A DNA stretch of 60,687 nucleotides from a bacterium HR10 (lineage in GTDB: Bacteria; Acidobacteriota; Blastocatellia; HR10), in NCBI GenBank assembly GCA_002923315.1, contig BEHM01000020.1, positions 1-60,687 on the forward strand, read 5' to 3'. The notes under the pieces are model-generated. The model had not been told where the DNA came from, ran no database searches, and worked only from the letters and a program-made list of their open reading frames with translations. Numbering within the stretch: position 1 is the first letter of the stretch; each line of letters opens with the position of its first letter. The translations under genes were made by a program, and so were the position numbers. Positions 8,510 through 17,408 of the stretch are shown here, in pieces.

Positions 8510-8718
8510 TCCAGCAAGCCTTCTCCCGATGTGGACGAAGGGAGGCCTTCGCGAGATTTCGCGAGGCCGCTCCTTCCCCGCGATGTGCCTCCTGTGGCGA
8601 TGTGGTCGGGACATGAAGCACCAACTCGCCACGCCGCTGCTGGGAGGCGGAGGTCGCCTTCGCGCGCGTTCTCCCGGAGGCTCGAGGACCATTCGCCAGC
8701 GGAGGTCGGAGGCGGCCT

Positions 8719-8735
8719 TTGGCACACCGCTTGCA
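8719..8735 (+). promoter_or_regulatory. Sigma-54 promoter for the MreB-like gene
   Basis: TTGGCAC, ACCGC, TTGCA: an exact match to the -24/-12 consensus (YTGGCAC-N5-TTGCW), intergenic and facing the gene at 8785. Transcription would begin near 8746. The 39-base leader ends with a GGGAGGAG ribosome-binding site. Confidence 0.75.
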
Positions 8736-8784
8736 TCTAAGTGCCGGTAGGGTCCTCGCGAGGGGACCCGGGAGGAGAGCGACT

Positions 8785-9852
8785 ATGGGTGTCTTCCGCC
8801 GCCTCTTTGTGGACCGCGTGGCCGTGGATCTGGGGACGGTCACGACCCTCATCTACTCCTCGCGACGAGGTCTGGTGCTGCATGAACCTTCGGCCGTCGC
8901 CGTGAATCGTTTCACCGGGGAGATCATCGCCATCGGGCACAGCGCCTTGGAGATGCTTGGACGCGAGCCCTACGACGTGGAGATCCATCGCCCGCTGCGT
9001 CATGGAACGATCGCCGATCTGGATCTGGCCGAACGCATGCTGAAGCGCTTCCTGGAGCCCACTTGCCGGAGCCGCCTCCGTCGGATTCACCTGATGGCGA
9101 CGATCCCCGGATCGGCTACCGATGCCGAGCGCAACGCGTTGATCGAAGCCGCGCGTGAGGCCGGCGCCCATCGGGTGGACCTGGTTGAGGAGGGATTGGC
9201 AGCTGCTTTCGGTGCCGATGCGATCGCTCCCGATGGATCGGCGCGCATGATCGTAGACATCGGGGGAGGGACGACGACGATCAGCATCGCTTCCCGGCAT
9301 GGCCTGATCGCTTCCGAGACCCTTCAGGTCGCCGGAAATGATATGACCGACGCGATCCGCGCGTACATGCAGAAGCATTACGATCTCCTGATCGGCGAGC
9401 GAACAGCCGAGTGGGTCAAGATCGAGATCGGTTCGGCTCTGCCCGAAGGAAACGGTCGCGCGGTCACGGTCTATGGGAAGTCGGTCCTGGGAGGGGGAGC
9501 CGAAGGCGTTCCGCTTCAGAGTTATGAGGTCGCTCAAGCGCTCGAGCCGGTTCTGCGCACCATCCGGGATGGCATTCGACGGGTCCTGGAACAAGCGCCG
9601 CCGGATGCAGCGCACGACGTGTGCCAGAGCGGGATCGTGTTGAGTGGAGGGGGATCACTTCTGCACGGGCTGGATCAGTGGCTCAGCGACCAGTTGCAAG
9701 TGACCGTCATTCGCGCCGAACGTCCCATCGAGGCGGTGGTCCTCGGAGCCGCTCGCTTGCTCGAAAATCCCGAGCTGTACCGGCAGTTGCGCGTGGTTGA
9801 GCACATGTCCTACTGGTCGGACCTCTACGAAGAAGCCCTCCTCGAAGCGTGA
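8785..9852 (+). CDS. MreB-like actin-fold ATPase
   Basis: 355 residues from the ATG at 8785, preceded by GGGAGGAG. Actin-superfamily fold: phosphate-1 loop V-D-L-G-T-V-T-T-L (about 13-21), phosphate-2 loop M-I-V-D-I-G-G-G-T-T-T (about 155), adenosine motif I-V-L-S-G-G-G-S-L-L (about 287) and the MreB connector E-E-G-L-A-A-A-F-G-A (about 138-147). Length and layout match MreB, which organises cell-wall synthesis at the inner membrane. Unlike canonical mreB it is not followed by mreC or mreD, and it has a sigma-54 promoter, so it may be a second, specialised paralog. An Mbl-type or DnaK-like role is less likely. Confidence 0.82.
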   Translation: MGVFRRLFVDRVAVDLGTVTTLIYSSRRGLVLHEPSAVAVNRFTGEIIAIGHSALEMLGREPYDVEIHRPLRHGTIADLDLAERMLKRFLEPTCRSRLRRIHLMATIPGSATDAERNALIEAAREAGAHRVDLVEEGLAAAFGADAIAPDGSARMIVDIGGGTTTISIASRHGLIASETLQVAGNDMTDAIRAYMQKHYDLLIGERTAEWVKIEIGSALPEGNGRAVTVYGKSVLGGGAEGVPLQSYEVAQALEPVLRTIRDGIRRVLEQAPPDAAHDVCQSGIVLSGGGSLLHGLDQWLSDQLQVTVIRAERPIEAVVLGAARLLENPELYRQLRVVEHMSYWSDLYEEALLEA

Positions 9853-9980
9853 CATCTTCGCCACAGAGGGACCCGCAGGTTCGCCACAGCACCGGAGGAT
9901 GCGGGGATCCGGCTCCCCATGAGGTGAGCGAAACGTCTCGGAGACACCATCGTTTTGGAACGGAGGGCGAGAGGCCCCAT

Positions 9981-9997
9981 CCGGTACGGGATTTGCT
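9981..9997 (+). promoter_or_regulatory. Weak sigma-54-like site upstream of the small secreted protein
   Basis: CGGTAC, GGGAT, TTGCT: the -12 box is perfect and the -24 GG is kept, but two of six bases in the -24 box differ from consensus. It is intergenic, 53 bp before the next ATG and in the right direction. It is listed because the two preceding transcription units have perfect sigma-54 sites. Confidence 0.35.
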
Positions 9998-10049
9998 TCA
10001 CCACCTGTTGGCCAAATGATGGAGACTCTTGCCAGAAGGAGGTGGGACG

Positions 10050-10409
10050 ATGATGAGACGAACGCTGAGCCTCGTGGCGATCCTCATGATCGCTCTCGGA
10101 GCGGTCGCCTGGGCTGCCCAGAAGGAGCAACGTCGTCAGGTCACGTTCACGGAGGATGTCCTCGTCGGCGGTCAACTTCTCAAGAAGGGGACGTACACGG
10201 TCGTCTATCAACCGGGGGTGGAAGGACAGGCGACGTTCATGAGAGGGGGGAAGACGGTCGCACAGGTGCCGTATAAGCTCGTGCGCTTGACGCAGAAGGC
10301 GACGACAGATTCGATCACGTATCGGCGGACGGGGCCACAGCCCGTCCTCACGCGGCTGACCTTCGCCGGGCAGCTTGAGGCGCTCGAGTTCGAGGGCGGT
10401 CAAGAATAA
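10050..10409 (+). CDS. Small secreted protein of unknown function
   Basis: 119 residues. A signal peptide is clear: M-M-R-R, a hydrophobic core of about 14 residues, then an A-W-A-A cleavage region near residue 23. The mature part of about 96 residues is rich in Thr, Val and Gly and alternates as beta strands (K-K-G-T-Y-T-V-V-Y is typical). It has no Cys and no known catalytic motif. AAGGAGG lies 7 bases before the ATG at 10050. A strong hairpin terminator follows, so it is a single-gene unit. It resembles small periplasmic beta-sandwich proteins seen in Acidobacteriota, but I cannot assign a function. Confidence 0.75.
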   Translation: MMRRTLSLVAILMIALGAVAWAAQKEQRRQVTFTEDVLVGGQLLKKGTYTVVYQPGVEGQATFMRGGKTVAQVPYKLVRLTQKATTDSITYRRTGPQPVLTRLTFAGQLEALEFEGGQE

Positions 10410-10433
10410 TCGCATGCCGGACGCCGGGTTCCT

Positions 10434-10471
10434 ATGCCGGTTCGCTCGAGCCGGCCGGACCCGGCATTTTT
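10434..10471 (+). terminator. Rho-independent terminator
   Basis: ATGCCGG (10434-10440) pairs with CCGGCAT (10461-10467), with further GC pairing inside, and is followed by TTTTT (10467-10471). It lies 25 bp after the small secreted protein gene. Confidence 0.8.
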
Positions 10472-10543
10472 CTCCGTGGAGTTGATGCTCTTCGCCTCAA
10501 AGGTCCTCCCCTGCGTTTGTAACCTCGTGACGCAAGCCAGAGC

Positions 10544-10572
10544 TTGACAGAGGTGCAGGTCATCTTTAGAAT
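10544..10572 (+). promoter_or_regulatory. Sigma-70 promoter for the FG-GAP/beta-helix gene
   Basis: TTGACA (10544-10549), a 17-base spacer and TAGAAT (10567-10572). The -35 box is perfect and the -10 box has one mismatch. The start codon at 10621 follows after a GGAGGGAGG ribosome-binding site. Confidence 0.8.
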
Positions 10573-10620
10573 CAGAGCCGCATTGCCTGGTGTTTCAAAT
10601 CGGGTGAGGAGGGAGGAAAC

Positions 10621-13600
10621 ATGCGCGCGGTTGGCTCGTGGCGGGTTCGATCCCTCGGAGTCGTGATTCTCGCCCTGTTTGTGATCTTCTCCGCTCTCAT
10701 CGTCCACCGCACTGGGGCGTCGTCCCAATTTCGGGAGAGATGGCCGAGTCACATCGGTATCCTCGCTCAAGGGCGCGGGGGGCCAGAGTTGACGGTGCAG
10801 AACGGGCGGAATCTTCCCGAAGATCCTCCGGGCGGAGGGGGACGCTTCGGGGCGTCCTGGCCGACCGGACTGGCTCGTGGTGACTTCAATGGTGATGGCT
10901 TTCAGGACCTGCTCATCAGCTATGCTCGCGCGGGCGGAGGAGAGCTGGTGCTTCGGTTGGGGAACGGGCGAGGGGACTTCACGACGCCACTTCGGACCTC
11001 GCTGACCGGGCAAGAGCCATCGGCGCTGCTGGTCGAGGACTTCAACCAAGACGGTCTCTCGGATGTCGCCGTCGGATATACGGATCAGTTGGAGGTCTCG
11101 ATCTATCTGGGGACGGGCCGCGGGACGTTCCAATGGGTGGAAGACGTGCGTCTTGGTCTGGCGGTGAGTGGGCTCGCTTCAGGGGATTTCAATGGGGATG
11201 GAGTGCCGGACCTTTTGGCTTCTTCTTCAGACTCTCCCTTTGTGAGTCTGCTGCTCAATGATGGGCGAGGGGGATTCCAACCCTCGCGGTTCTTCTCGCT
11301 GAGTGCGGACGGCTCGGTCTTCGCGCTGGGGGATATTCGGGTCGCGGACATGGATGCTGATGGACGGTTGGACGCGATCGCGCTCTATCGCGGGAAGACG
11401 TCTGGAGTGGCTGTCCTCTACGGGATGGGCGAGGGGACGTTCGCCTATCCGCAGCTTCTGCCGGTCAGCGTTGCTCCGGAAGGTTTGGCTGTGGGCGACT
11501 TCGATCAGGATGCGCGGATGGACATCGCCGTGACGGATGCCGCCGGCGGCAGCGTCTTCGTGCTGCGCGGAACGGGAGACCGATCCTTCTCCTCTCCCGT
11601 GAGCTTTCACGCGGGGACATGGCTGGGACCACTCGCGATCGCGAATCTGAATAACGATGGGTATCCCGATCTGGCCGTCGTTGATCGTGGGAGCAATCGC
11701 ATCGTGGTCTTGTTGGGGAACGCTCGTGGGGCCTTCGATCGTTCCGTGGGTTATGATGTGGATGGTCCCCCGGTCGCGATCGTAGCCGGACGATTCCGCC
11801 ACGTGGCGCTCGATGATCTGGTCGTCGCCAAGCAAAGCGGGGCGACTGTCGCCATCGCCCTCAATGCGCCGCCGACGATCGTCGTCACGACGACCGCCGA
11901 TGAGGTTCGACAAGATGGGCGCGTGAGCTTGCGGGAGGCGATCCTGGCGGCCAATGGGAACCCGCCGAATTCAGACGTCCCATCAGGGCGAGAGAACGCT
12001 CCGGATGTGATCGGCTTCGATCTGCCGGAGGCGGAGAAATCCGGAGGGGTCTTCGTCATCCGTGTGAGTGCACAGCTTGGCCCTCTTCCGCCGCTCACCG
12101 ATGGCGGTACGACCATTGATGGAACGACGCAACGGGGATTCGCGGGCACACCGCTCATTGTCCTGGACGGCTCGGAAGCGGGGAGTGTGGATGGGCTGAC
12201 GATCGCGTCGAGCCTGAACGTCGTGCGCGGATTGGTCATCAGCCGATTCGGTGGTCATGGGGTGCGGATCGTCGGTGGTGAGGTGCCGGTCACGGGGAAC
12301 ATCATCGCCGGCTGTTACATCGGCACGGATGCCTCCGGACAACGAGCGTGGGGCAACGGGCTGGCTGGTATTCAGCTCTTCGGCGATGGGGTGAGCAATA
12401 CGCTCATTGGGGGGACGGCGGCGACTGATCGAAACGTCGTCTCCGGCAATGGCGGCGATGGGATCGAAGTGCGAGGACTCGCTCGGAACACGCAAGTCGT
12501 GGGGAACTACATCGGCATCGCTGCTGATGGGCGGACGCCTCTGCCTAATGGCGGCAGTGGCATCTTCATTGCCGGAGCCGATAATGTGACCGTGGGCGGA
12601 ACGGCGAGCGGTGCCGGAAACGTGATCTCGGGGAATCTCCGCCATGGCCTCCAGGCGCGTGGGAGCACGGGGCTGCGCATTCAGGGGAATTTCATCGGTG
12701 TGGAGGCGCGTGGCGCATCAGCCGTGAAGAACGGCGGAGATGGGATCTCTCTGGTGGAGGTCATCAACGCGCAGATCGGCGGCGTCTCTTCCTCAGCGCG
12801 AAATGTGATCTCCGGGAACGAGGGGCATGGGGTGATGCTCCTCCGCAGCTTGGCCAATAAGGTTCAGGGGAACTATATCGGTGTGGACGCCGAGGGGCGT
12901 CAAGCGCTCGGCAACGGCGGGGCGGGCATTCAGGTGGATCTCAACTCGCCGAATAATCTCATTGGCGGCATCGTCGAAGGGGCGAGCAACGTCATCTCCG
13001 GAAATCGGGGGAGTGGGATCTTCATTGCGCCGAGTTCGCCAGGGACGCAGATCTTCGGGAATCGCATCGGCGTGAACGCAGCCGGGCAAGCGGCGCTCGG
13101 CAATGGCGGGGATGGGATCACGGTCAATGGCGGAGGGAATCATCAGATCGGAGGCGATGACAGCATCGCGCGCAACGTCATTGGAGGCAATGCCGGCGAG
13201 GGGGTGCGGCTGCTCAACGCCGTGGACACTCGCCTCGTGGGGAATGTCATCGGGGTGGATGCGGGAGGCACGATCCCGTTGCCTAACGGTGGGAGTGGTG
13301 TGTTAATCCTCTCCACGGAAGGCTCGGCATCTCGAAATGCCGTGCTTCGGAACGTGATCGCCTATAATCGTGGGGCCGGCGTGCGTATCCTCGGTTCGGG
13401 AAGCGGCAATCGCCTCTCCCAAAATTCCTTCTTCCAGAATGAGGGCTTGGGCATTGACCGGGGAGGACAAGGGATCGTTCCTCAGATCACGGCGGTCGCG
13501 GAGAACGGTGATGGCACGGTGACAGTGAGAGGGACGTTCCCGGCGCCCGCTCCTGCGGGAGCCGTCATCGAGGTCTATTTGGCCGATCCCGATCCTTCGG

Positions 13601-14991
13601 GGCGCGGTGAGGGGAGAGTCTTTCTCGGCAGCACGCGCGCCGACAATCGCGGGGAGTTCTCCCTCACGCTCTCGGGCCGATCGCGCGGTGAGCCGATCAC
13701 GTGCACGGCCACCGATTTTCGCGATGATACCTCGGAGTTCGCCGAGAACTTCATCATCGGCGAAGGCGTGCTCAGCGTGCGCGTCCTTCAGCCAAATGGT
13801 GGTGAGATCCTGCTCGGCGGGACCACGTTCACCATTCAGTGGGAAGCCGGAGGCGGTGTCGTCGCGCAGGAGATCGCCCTCTCGCTCGATGGGGGCGTGA
13901 CGTTCCCGATCGTGGTCGCCACGGGATTGGCGGCCGACGTTCGTGCCTTCGAGTGGACGGTCCCAACGACGGTCTCGACCATGCGCGGACGCATTCGCGT
14001 GACGGTGCAAAACGCGCAAGGGCGCCGGGCGTTCGACCAAAGCGATGGGGACTTCATCATTGATTCGCAGGCGCCGGTGGTGCGGGTGGTGTCGCCGAAT
14101 GGGCGCGAAGTCTTCCGAGGGGGTGATGTTTTCGAGGTTCAGTGGCGGGCGTCGGACGACACGCGCCTTGTGCAGCAGGTGGTGCAGGTGTCGACGGATG
14201 GGGGGCGGACGTACACGGACATTGTGACGCTGGAGGGGGGTGATCCGCAGGTCTTTCGGTGGAAGGTGCCGCTGACGCTCGTCACGCAGAATGGGCGCAT
14301 CCGCGTCATTGTCCAGGACATCGCCGGAAAGGTGAGTCAGGATGCGAGCGATGCGGACTTCTCTGTCCTGCCCGTGGAGAATGAGCCGCCATTTGTGCGC
14401 GTACTCAGTCCCAATGGCGGGGAGATCTTGTGCGCCGGAACGCCCTTCCGGATCCTCTGGGAAGTGTCGGACAACACGACCGTTCAGTTCCAGGACATCC
14501 TGCTCTCGACCAATGGCGGAGCGAGGTTCAATCCGATCGTGGAGCGGCTGCCGGGGACGGCGCAATCTTTCGACTGGAACATCCGCGCCGGATTGTCCAC
14601 GACGCAAGCGCTCATCGCTGTGAGGGTGAGAGATTACGCGGGCAATGTCACGCTGGACATGAGCGATGAGCTCTTCGCCATTGACGGCGTGAGCCCAACC
14701 ATCAGCGGATTGACCGTGGGGACGGGGTCGGCCTTCGTGGGTGGTGAGCGCGTGGTGATCTCCTGGACCTCTTCCGACGATGTGCAGCTCGCGGCTCATG
14801 TCATCGAGCTGTCGCGCGACGATGGCGCGACATGGGAGCCGGTAGCGAGTCTCTCCGGGAGCGCGTCGCAATTCGTCTGGACGGTCCCGCGGGGCATCCG
14901 AACGTTGAATGGACGCATCCGCGTGACTGCGCGTGATACGTGCGGTCGGACGGCGCAGGCCGTGAGCGGGCGCTTCTCGATCGTCTGGTGA
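10621..14991 (+). CDS. Large secreted FG-GAP / CSLREA / beta-helix / Ig-like protein
   Basis: 1456 residues. A signal-anchor-like N-terminus (hydrophobic about 12-30) precedes six FG-GAP/VCBS-type repeats between about residues 85 and 400. Each has a calcium-loop motif such as D-F-N-G-D-G, D-F-N-Q-D-G or D-M-D-A-D-G. A CSLREA-type segment (G-R-V-S-L-R-E-A-I-L, about 435) introduces a right-handed parallel beta-helix at about 480-955, with many N-V-I-S-G-N and I-G-G-T rungs. A beta-sandwich linker follows. Three units begin P-N-G-G-E or P-N-G-R-E (about 1058, 1157, 1263), and a fourth degenerate unit reaches the end. No C-terminal sorting signal was recognised. Likely an extracellular adhesin or polysaccharide-binding protein; enzymatic activity cannot be shown. 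Confidence 0.85.
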   Translation: MRAVGSWRVRSLGVVILALFVIFSALIVHRTGASSQFRERWPSHIGILAQGRGGPELTVQNGRNLPEDPPGGGGRFGASWPTGLARGDFNGDGFQDLLISYARAGGGELVLRLGNGRGDFTTPLRTSLTGQEPSALLVEDFNQDGLSDVAVGYTDQLEVSIYLGTGRGTFQWVEDVRLGLAVSGLASGDFNGDGVPDLLASSSDSPFVSLLLNDGRGGFQPSRFFSLSADGSVFALGDIRVADMDADGRLDAIALYRGKTSGVAVLYGMGEGTFAYPQLLPVSVAPEGLAVGDFDQDARMDIAVTDAAGGSVFVLRGTGDRSFSSPVSFHAGTWLGPLAIANLNNDGYPDLAVVDRGSNRIVVLLGNARGAFDRSVGYDVDGPPVAIVAGRFRHVALDDLVVAKQSGATVAIALNAPPTIVVTTTADEVRQDGRVSLREAILAANGNPPNSDVPSGRENAPDVIGFDLPEAEKSGGVFVIRVSAQLGPLPPLTDGGTTIDGTTQRGFAGTPLIVLDGSEAGSVDGLTIASSLNVVRGLVISRFGGHGVRIVGGEVPVTGNIIAGCYIGTDASGQRAWGNGLAGIQLFGDGVSNTLIGGTAATDRNVVSGNGGDGIEVRGLARNTQVVGNYIGIAADGRTPLPNGGSGIFIAGADNVTVGGTASGAGNVISGNLRHGLQARGSTGLRIQGNFIGVEARGASAVKNGGDGISLVEVINAQIGGVSSSARNVISGNEGHGVMLLRSLANKVQGNYIGVDAEGRQALGNGGAGIQVDLNSPNNLIGGIVEGASNVISGNRGSGIFIAPSSPGTQIFGNRIGVNAAGQAALGNGGDGITVNGGGNHQIGGDDSIARNVIGGNAGEGVRLLNAVDTRLVGNVIGVDAGGTIPLPNGGSGVLILSTEGSASRNAVLRNVIAYNRGAGVRILGSGSGNRLSQNSFFQNEGLGIDRGGQGIVPQITAVAENGDGTVTVRGTFPAPAPAGAVIEVYLADPDPSGRGEGRVFLGSTRADNRGEFSLTLSGRSRGEPITCTATDFRDDTSEFAENFIIGEGVLSVRVLQPNGGEILLGGTTFTIQWEAGGGVVAQEIALSLDGGVTFPIVVATGLAADVRAFEWTVPTTVSTMRGRIRVTVQNAQGRRAFDQSDGDFIIDSQAPVVRVVSPNGREVFRGGDVFEVQWRASDDTRLVQQVVQVSTDGGRTYTDIVTLEGGDPQVFRWKVPLTLVTQNGRIRVIVQDIAGKVSQDASDADFSVLPVENEPPFVRVLSPNGGEILCAGTPFRILWEVSDNTTVQFQDILLSTNGGARFNPIVERLPGTAQSFDWNIRAGLSTTQALIAVRVRDYAGNVTLDMSDELFAIDGVSPTISGLTVGTGSAFVGGERVVISWTSSDDVQLAAHVIELSRDDGATWEPVASLSGSASQFVWTVPRGIRTLNGRIRVTARDTCGRTAQAVSGRFSIVW

Positions 14992-14998
14992 ATGATAG

Positions 14999-15040
14999 GC
15001 GAATGGGGGGGTGGAGGCTCTCGGCCCCCACCCCATTCGC
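14999..15040. terminator. Hairpin between convergent genes
   Basis: GCGAATGGGG (14999-15008) is a perfect 10-bp complement of CCCCATTCGC (15031-15040). It fills the 60-bp gap between two convergent genes and could serve both, although no T-run follows. Confidence 0.55.
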
Positions 15041-15051
15041 GGGGATGTTGC

Positions 15052-16197
15052 TCAAGCACTGCGCAAAATCTCGCGCGCGATGATGAGGCGCTGAATCTCG
15101 CTCGTCCCTTCGCCGATGGTCAGCAGTTTCGCATCCCGCCAGAACTTCTCCACCGGATACTCCCGGATGTAGCCGTATCCCCCGAAGATCTGAATCGCCT
15201 CCTCGCAGACGCGGACGGCCATCTCCGAGGCGAAGAGCTTGGCCATCGAAGCTTCCCGGGTGACGCGATGTCCACGTGCCTTCCGCTCGGCCGCGTGGTA
15301 AGTGAGCAGGCGCGCAGCCTCGATGGCCGTCGCCATATCGGCGAGCTTGAACTGGATCGCCTGAAATTCGGCGATGGGCTTGCCGAATGCCCAGCGCTCT
15401 CGCGCATATCGGAGGGCGGCTTCATAGGCTCCTTGGGCGAGGCCAACGGCCAGAGCAGCGATGGTGATCCGCCCTCCATCGAGCACACGCAAGGCATCCA
15501 CGAATCCCATGTGCAGCTCCCCGAGGAGGTTCTCCTCGGGAACGAGACACTCTTCCAGAAGCACCTGGGCCGTGTCGCTGGCGCGCATGCCGAGCTTCTT
15601 CTCCTTGCGTCCGGGGCGAAGACCGGGCGTGCCGCGTTCCACGATGAAGGCCGAGATGCCCTTCTTCTCCCGCGCGCGATCAGTGACGGCGAAGAGGACG
15701 TAGAGGTCGGCGCACGAGCCGTTGGTCGTGAAGTTCTTGGCACCGGTGAGGACCCAGAATCCATCTCGCTTCACCGCCGTCGTGCGCATGTGCGCGGCAT
15801 CGCTACCGCTGGTCGCTTCGGTCAGTCCCCACGCGCCCAGCCTCTCGCCGCGTACAAGCGACGGGAGATATTTCCGCTTCTGCTCGGAGGTGCCCGCTAG
15901 GAAAATATGACTCGCACACAGGCCCGTGTGCGCAGCGACGGTGAGTGCAATGGCCGGATCCACGCGCGCCAATTCCTCGATGATGATGGCGTATTCCAGA
16001 GGGGTCAGCGCGGCCCCTCCATATTCCTCCGGGAAGATGGCTCCGAGCACCCCCAGTTCGCCGAGCTTGGGCATCAGCTCGCGGGGGAAATGTTCGGCCT
16101 CATCCCATTCCCGCACATGAGGGGCGATCTCGGCCTCGGCGAACTCGCGGATCGCGTGTCGGACCTGCTGCTGCTCTTCGGTCAATTCGATGCGCAC
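15052..16197 (-). CDS. Acyl-CoA dehydrogenase
   Basis: 381 residues from a GTG at 16197 preceded by GGAGGAAGGAG; an upstream ATG frame reaches 16359 but adds unrelated sequence. FAD flavoenzyme that oxidises acyl-CoA to enoyl-CoA, passing electrons to ETF. Motifs: [10 protein letters not shown] near 125, [13 protein letters not shown] near 335, and I-G-E-G-T-S-E-I-Q close to the end, which holds the usual catalytic Glu region. Short/branched-chain specificity is plausible but not determinable. It has its own extended -10 promoter. Confidence 0.93.
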   Translation of the reverse strand: MRIELTEEQQQVRHAIREFAEAEIAPHVREWDEAEHFPRELMPKLGELGVLGAIFPEEYGGAALTPLEYAIIIEELARVDPAIALTVAAHTGLCASHIFLAGTSEQKRKYLPSLVRGERLGAWGLTEATSGSDAAHMRTTAVKRDGFWVLTGAKNFTTNGSCADLYVLFAVTDRAREKKGISAFIVERGTPGLRPGRKEKKLGMRASDTAQVLLEECLVPEENLLGELHMGFVDALRVLDGGRITIAALAVGLAQGAYEAALRYARERWAFGKPIAEFQAIQFKLADMATAIEAARLLTYHAAERKARGHRVTREASMAKLFASEMAVRVCEEAIQIFGGYGYIREYPVEKFWRDAKLLTIGEGTSEIQRLIIAREILRSA

Positions 16198-16243
16198 GGC
16201 TCCTTCCTCCGCATTAGGCTCATTTAGTGCAGCATAAGGCGAA

Positions 16244-16252
16244 ATTATACCA
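16244..16252 (-). promoter_or_regulatory. Extended -10 promoter of the acyl-CoA dehydrogenase gene
   Basis: On the minus strand TGGTATAAT: a perfect -10 hexamer with the TGn extension. No good -35 hexamer is found 17 bases upstream, as is common for extended -10 promoters. The GTG start is 47 bases downstream. Confidence 0.6.
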
Positions 16253-16342
16253 CCGCGCGCGAGGGAGTGCCACGCGAGGAATGGCCGAAAGCGGTGATTC
16301 GTCTCGTGACGAAGCGCACTCTGATGGGGATAATCAGGCGAT

Positions 16343-16370
16343 GGGCTCTCCGCGAACACGGGGAGAGCCC
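16343..16370 (-). terminator. Hairpin after the alcohol dehydrogenase gene
   Basis: GGGCTCTCC (16343-16351) and GGAGAGCCC (16362-16370) form a perfect 9-bp stem with a 10-base loop, 6 bp beyond the stop codon at 16377. No T-run follows on the minus strand. Confidence 0.5.
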
Positions 16371-16376
16371 TTCGCG

Positions 16377-17408
16377 CTAGGGCAGGAGCACGATCTTCCC
16401 GAAGTGTGCGCGCTCCTCCATGAGGCGTTGTGCGGCAGCGGCTTCCTTGAGGGGGAAGGTGCGATCAATGACGGGCTTGAGGCGGCCTTGCACGAAGAAC
16501 GTGAAGGCTTCGAGCAGCTCTCCCTTGCTCCCCATGAACGATCCGAGCAGGCTCAACTGGCGGCTGAAGAGGTAACGGATGTCCAGGCGCGTCTCGTAGC
16601 CACTGGTGACGCCGCAGGTCACGAGCCGTCCTCCCGGAGTGAGGCTGAGGATGCACTTCTCGAAAACGGCTGTCCCCACGTGCTCGATGACGATGTCCAC
16701 GCCCTGTCGGTCGGTCAGGCGCTTCACCTCCTGGAGCAGATCCTGGGTGGAGTGATTGATGACCTCATCGGCGCCCAGCTCTTTCGCTTTTTGGAGCTTC
16801 GCGTCGGTCCCGGCCGTCGCCAGCACGCGCGCGCCGAAGAGCTTGGCGATTTGGATGGCCGCCATGCCGACCCCGCTACCCGCGGCGATGACGAGAACGG
16901 TCTCGCCCGGCCGCACGCCCGCGCGGGTCACGAGCATATGCCAGGCCGTGAGGAAGACCAGGGGGAAGGCCGCAGCTTCCTCAAAACTGATGTGATCGGG
17001 GATGGGCACAGCGTTGACCTCCGGCACCTTGACATATTCCGCGTACCCCCCATCGGAGCGAGAGGAACCGATGACCTCGTACTCGCGGCAGAGATTATCT
17101 CGACCGTTGAGACAGGCCGGGCATTGGCCACAACTGAGACCGGGCGAGATGAGGACGCGCTCGCCCACCTTCACGCGCGTGACGGCGGAGCCGACTTCGG
17201 CGACTTCACCCGCGATGTCGCTGCCCACAATACGCGGGAGCGGGATTGAGCGGCCCGGCAGACCTCGTCGCAACCAGAGGTCGAGATGGTTGAGCGCGCA
17301 GGCACGCACGCGAACGAGTACTTCCGTCGGCCCGATCTTCGGTTCTGGGACATCTTCATATCGCAGGACCTCAACCCCTCCGTGTTCGTGGAATCTGACG
17401 GCTTTCAT
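16377..17408 (-). CDS. Zinc-type alcohol dehydrogenase / MDR-family oxidoreductase
   Basis: 343 residues, full length for medium-chain dehydrogenase/reductases. The GroES-like N-terminal domain has a structural zinc site [15 protein letters not shown] (about 93-107). The Rossmann domain holds the nucleotide-binding loop A-A-G-S-G-V-G (about 171-177). The usual catalytic Cys of zinc alcohol dehydrogenases seems to be at A-C-A-L-N (about 38). NAD(P)-dependent oxidation of an alcohol or reduction of an enone is expected; the substrate is unknown. Its ATG overlaps the stop of the upstream penicillin-binding protein gene (ATGA). Confidence 0.88.
   Translation of the reverse strand: MKAVRFHEHGGVEVLRYEDVPEPKIGPTEVLVRVRACALNHLDLWLRRGLPGRSIPLPRIVGSDIAGEVAEVGSAVTRVKVGERVLISPGLSCGQCPACLNGRDNLCREYEVIGSSRSDGGYAEYVKVPEVNAVPIPDHISFEEAAAFPLVFLTAWHMLVTRAGVRPGETVLVIAAGSGVGMAAIQIAKLFGARVLATAGTDAKLQKAKELGADEVINHSTQDLLQEVKRLTDRQGVDIVIEHVGTAVFEKCILSLTPGGRLVTCGVTSGYETRLDIRYLFSRQLSLLGSFMGSKGELLEAFTFFVQGRLKPVIDRTFPLKEAAAAQRLMEERAHFGKIVLLP

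Larger units (their letters stand above)
8390..8784. other. 395-bp divergent control region between hsp20 and the MreB-like gene
   Basis: No plausible gene. Besides two facing sigma-54 sites it holds two copies of TTCGCGA in direct orientation at 8548-8554 and 8558-8564, one helical turn apart. A perfect 7-bp inverted repeat GTGGCGA (8594-8600)/TCGCCAC (8626-8632) is also present. Both sit between the two promoters, where enhancer-binding activators of sigma-54 normally bind. Their function is inferred from position only. Confidence 0.5.

Noticed and set aside
8405-8725. Upstream extension of the hsp20 frame to give a 259-residue protein
   Set aside because: The added residues are Arg/Pro-rich, cross the sigma-54 promoter and repeats, and the AAGGAGG-linked ATG at 8389 gives the normal family length.
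13264-13284. GGCAC followed by TTGC inside the large secreted protein gene, sigma-54-like
   Set aside because: The spacing is 7 rather than 5 bases and it lies within coding sequence with no gene start downstream.
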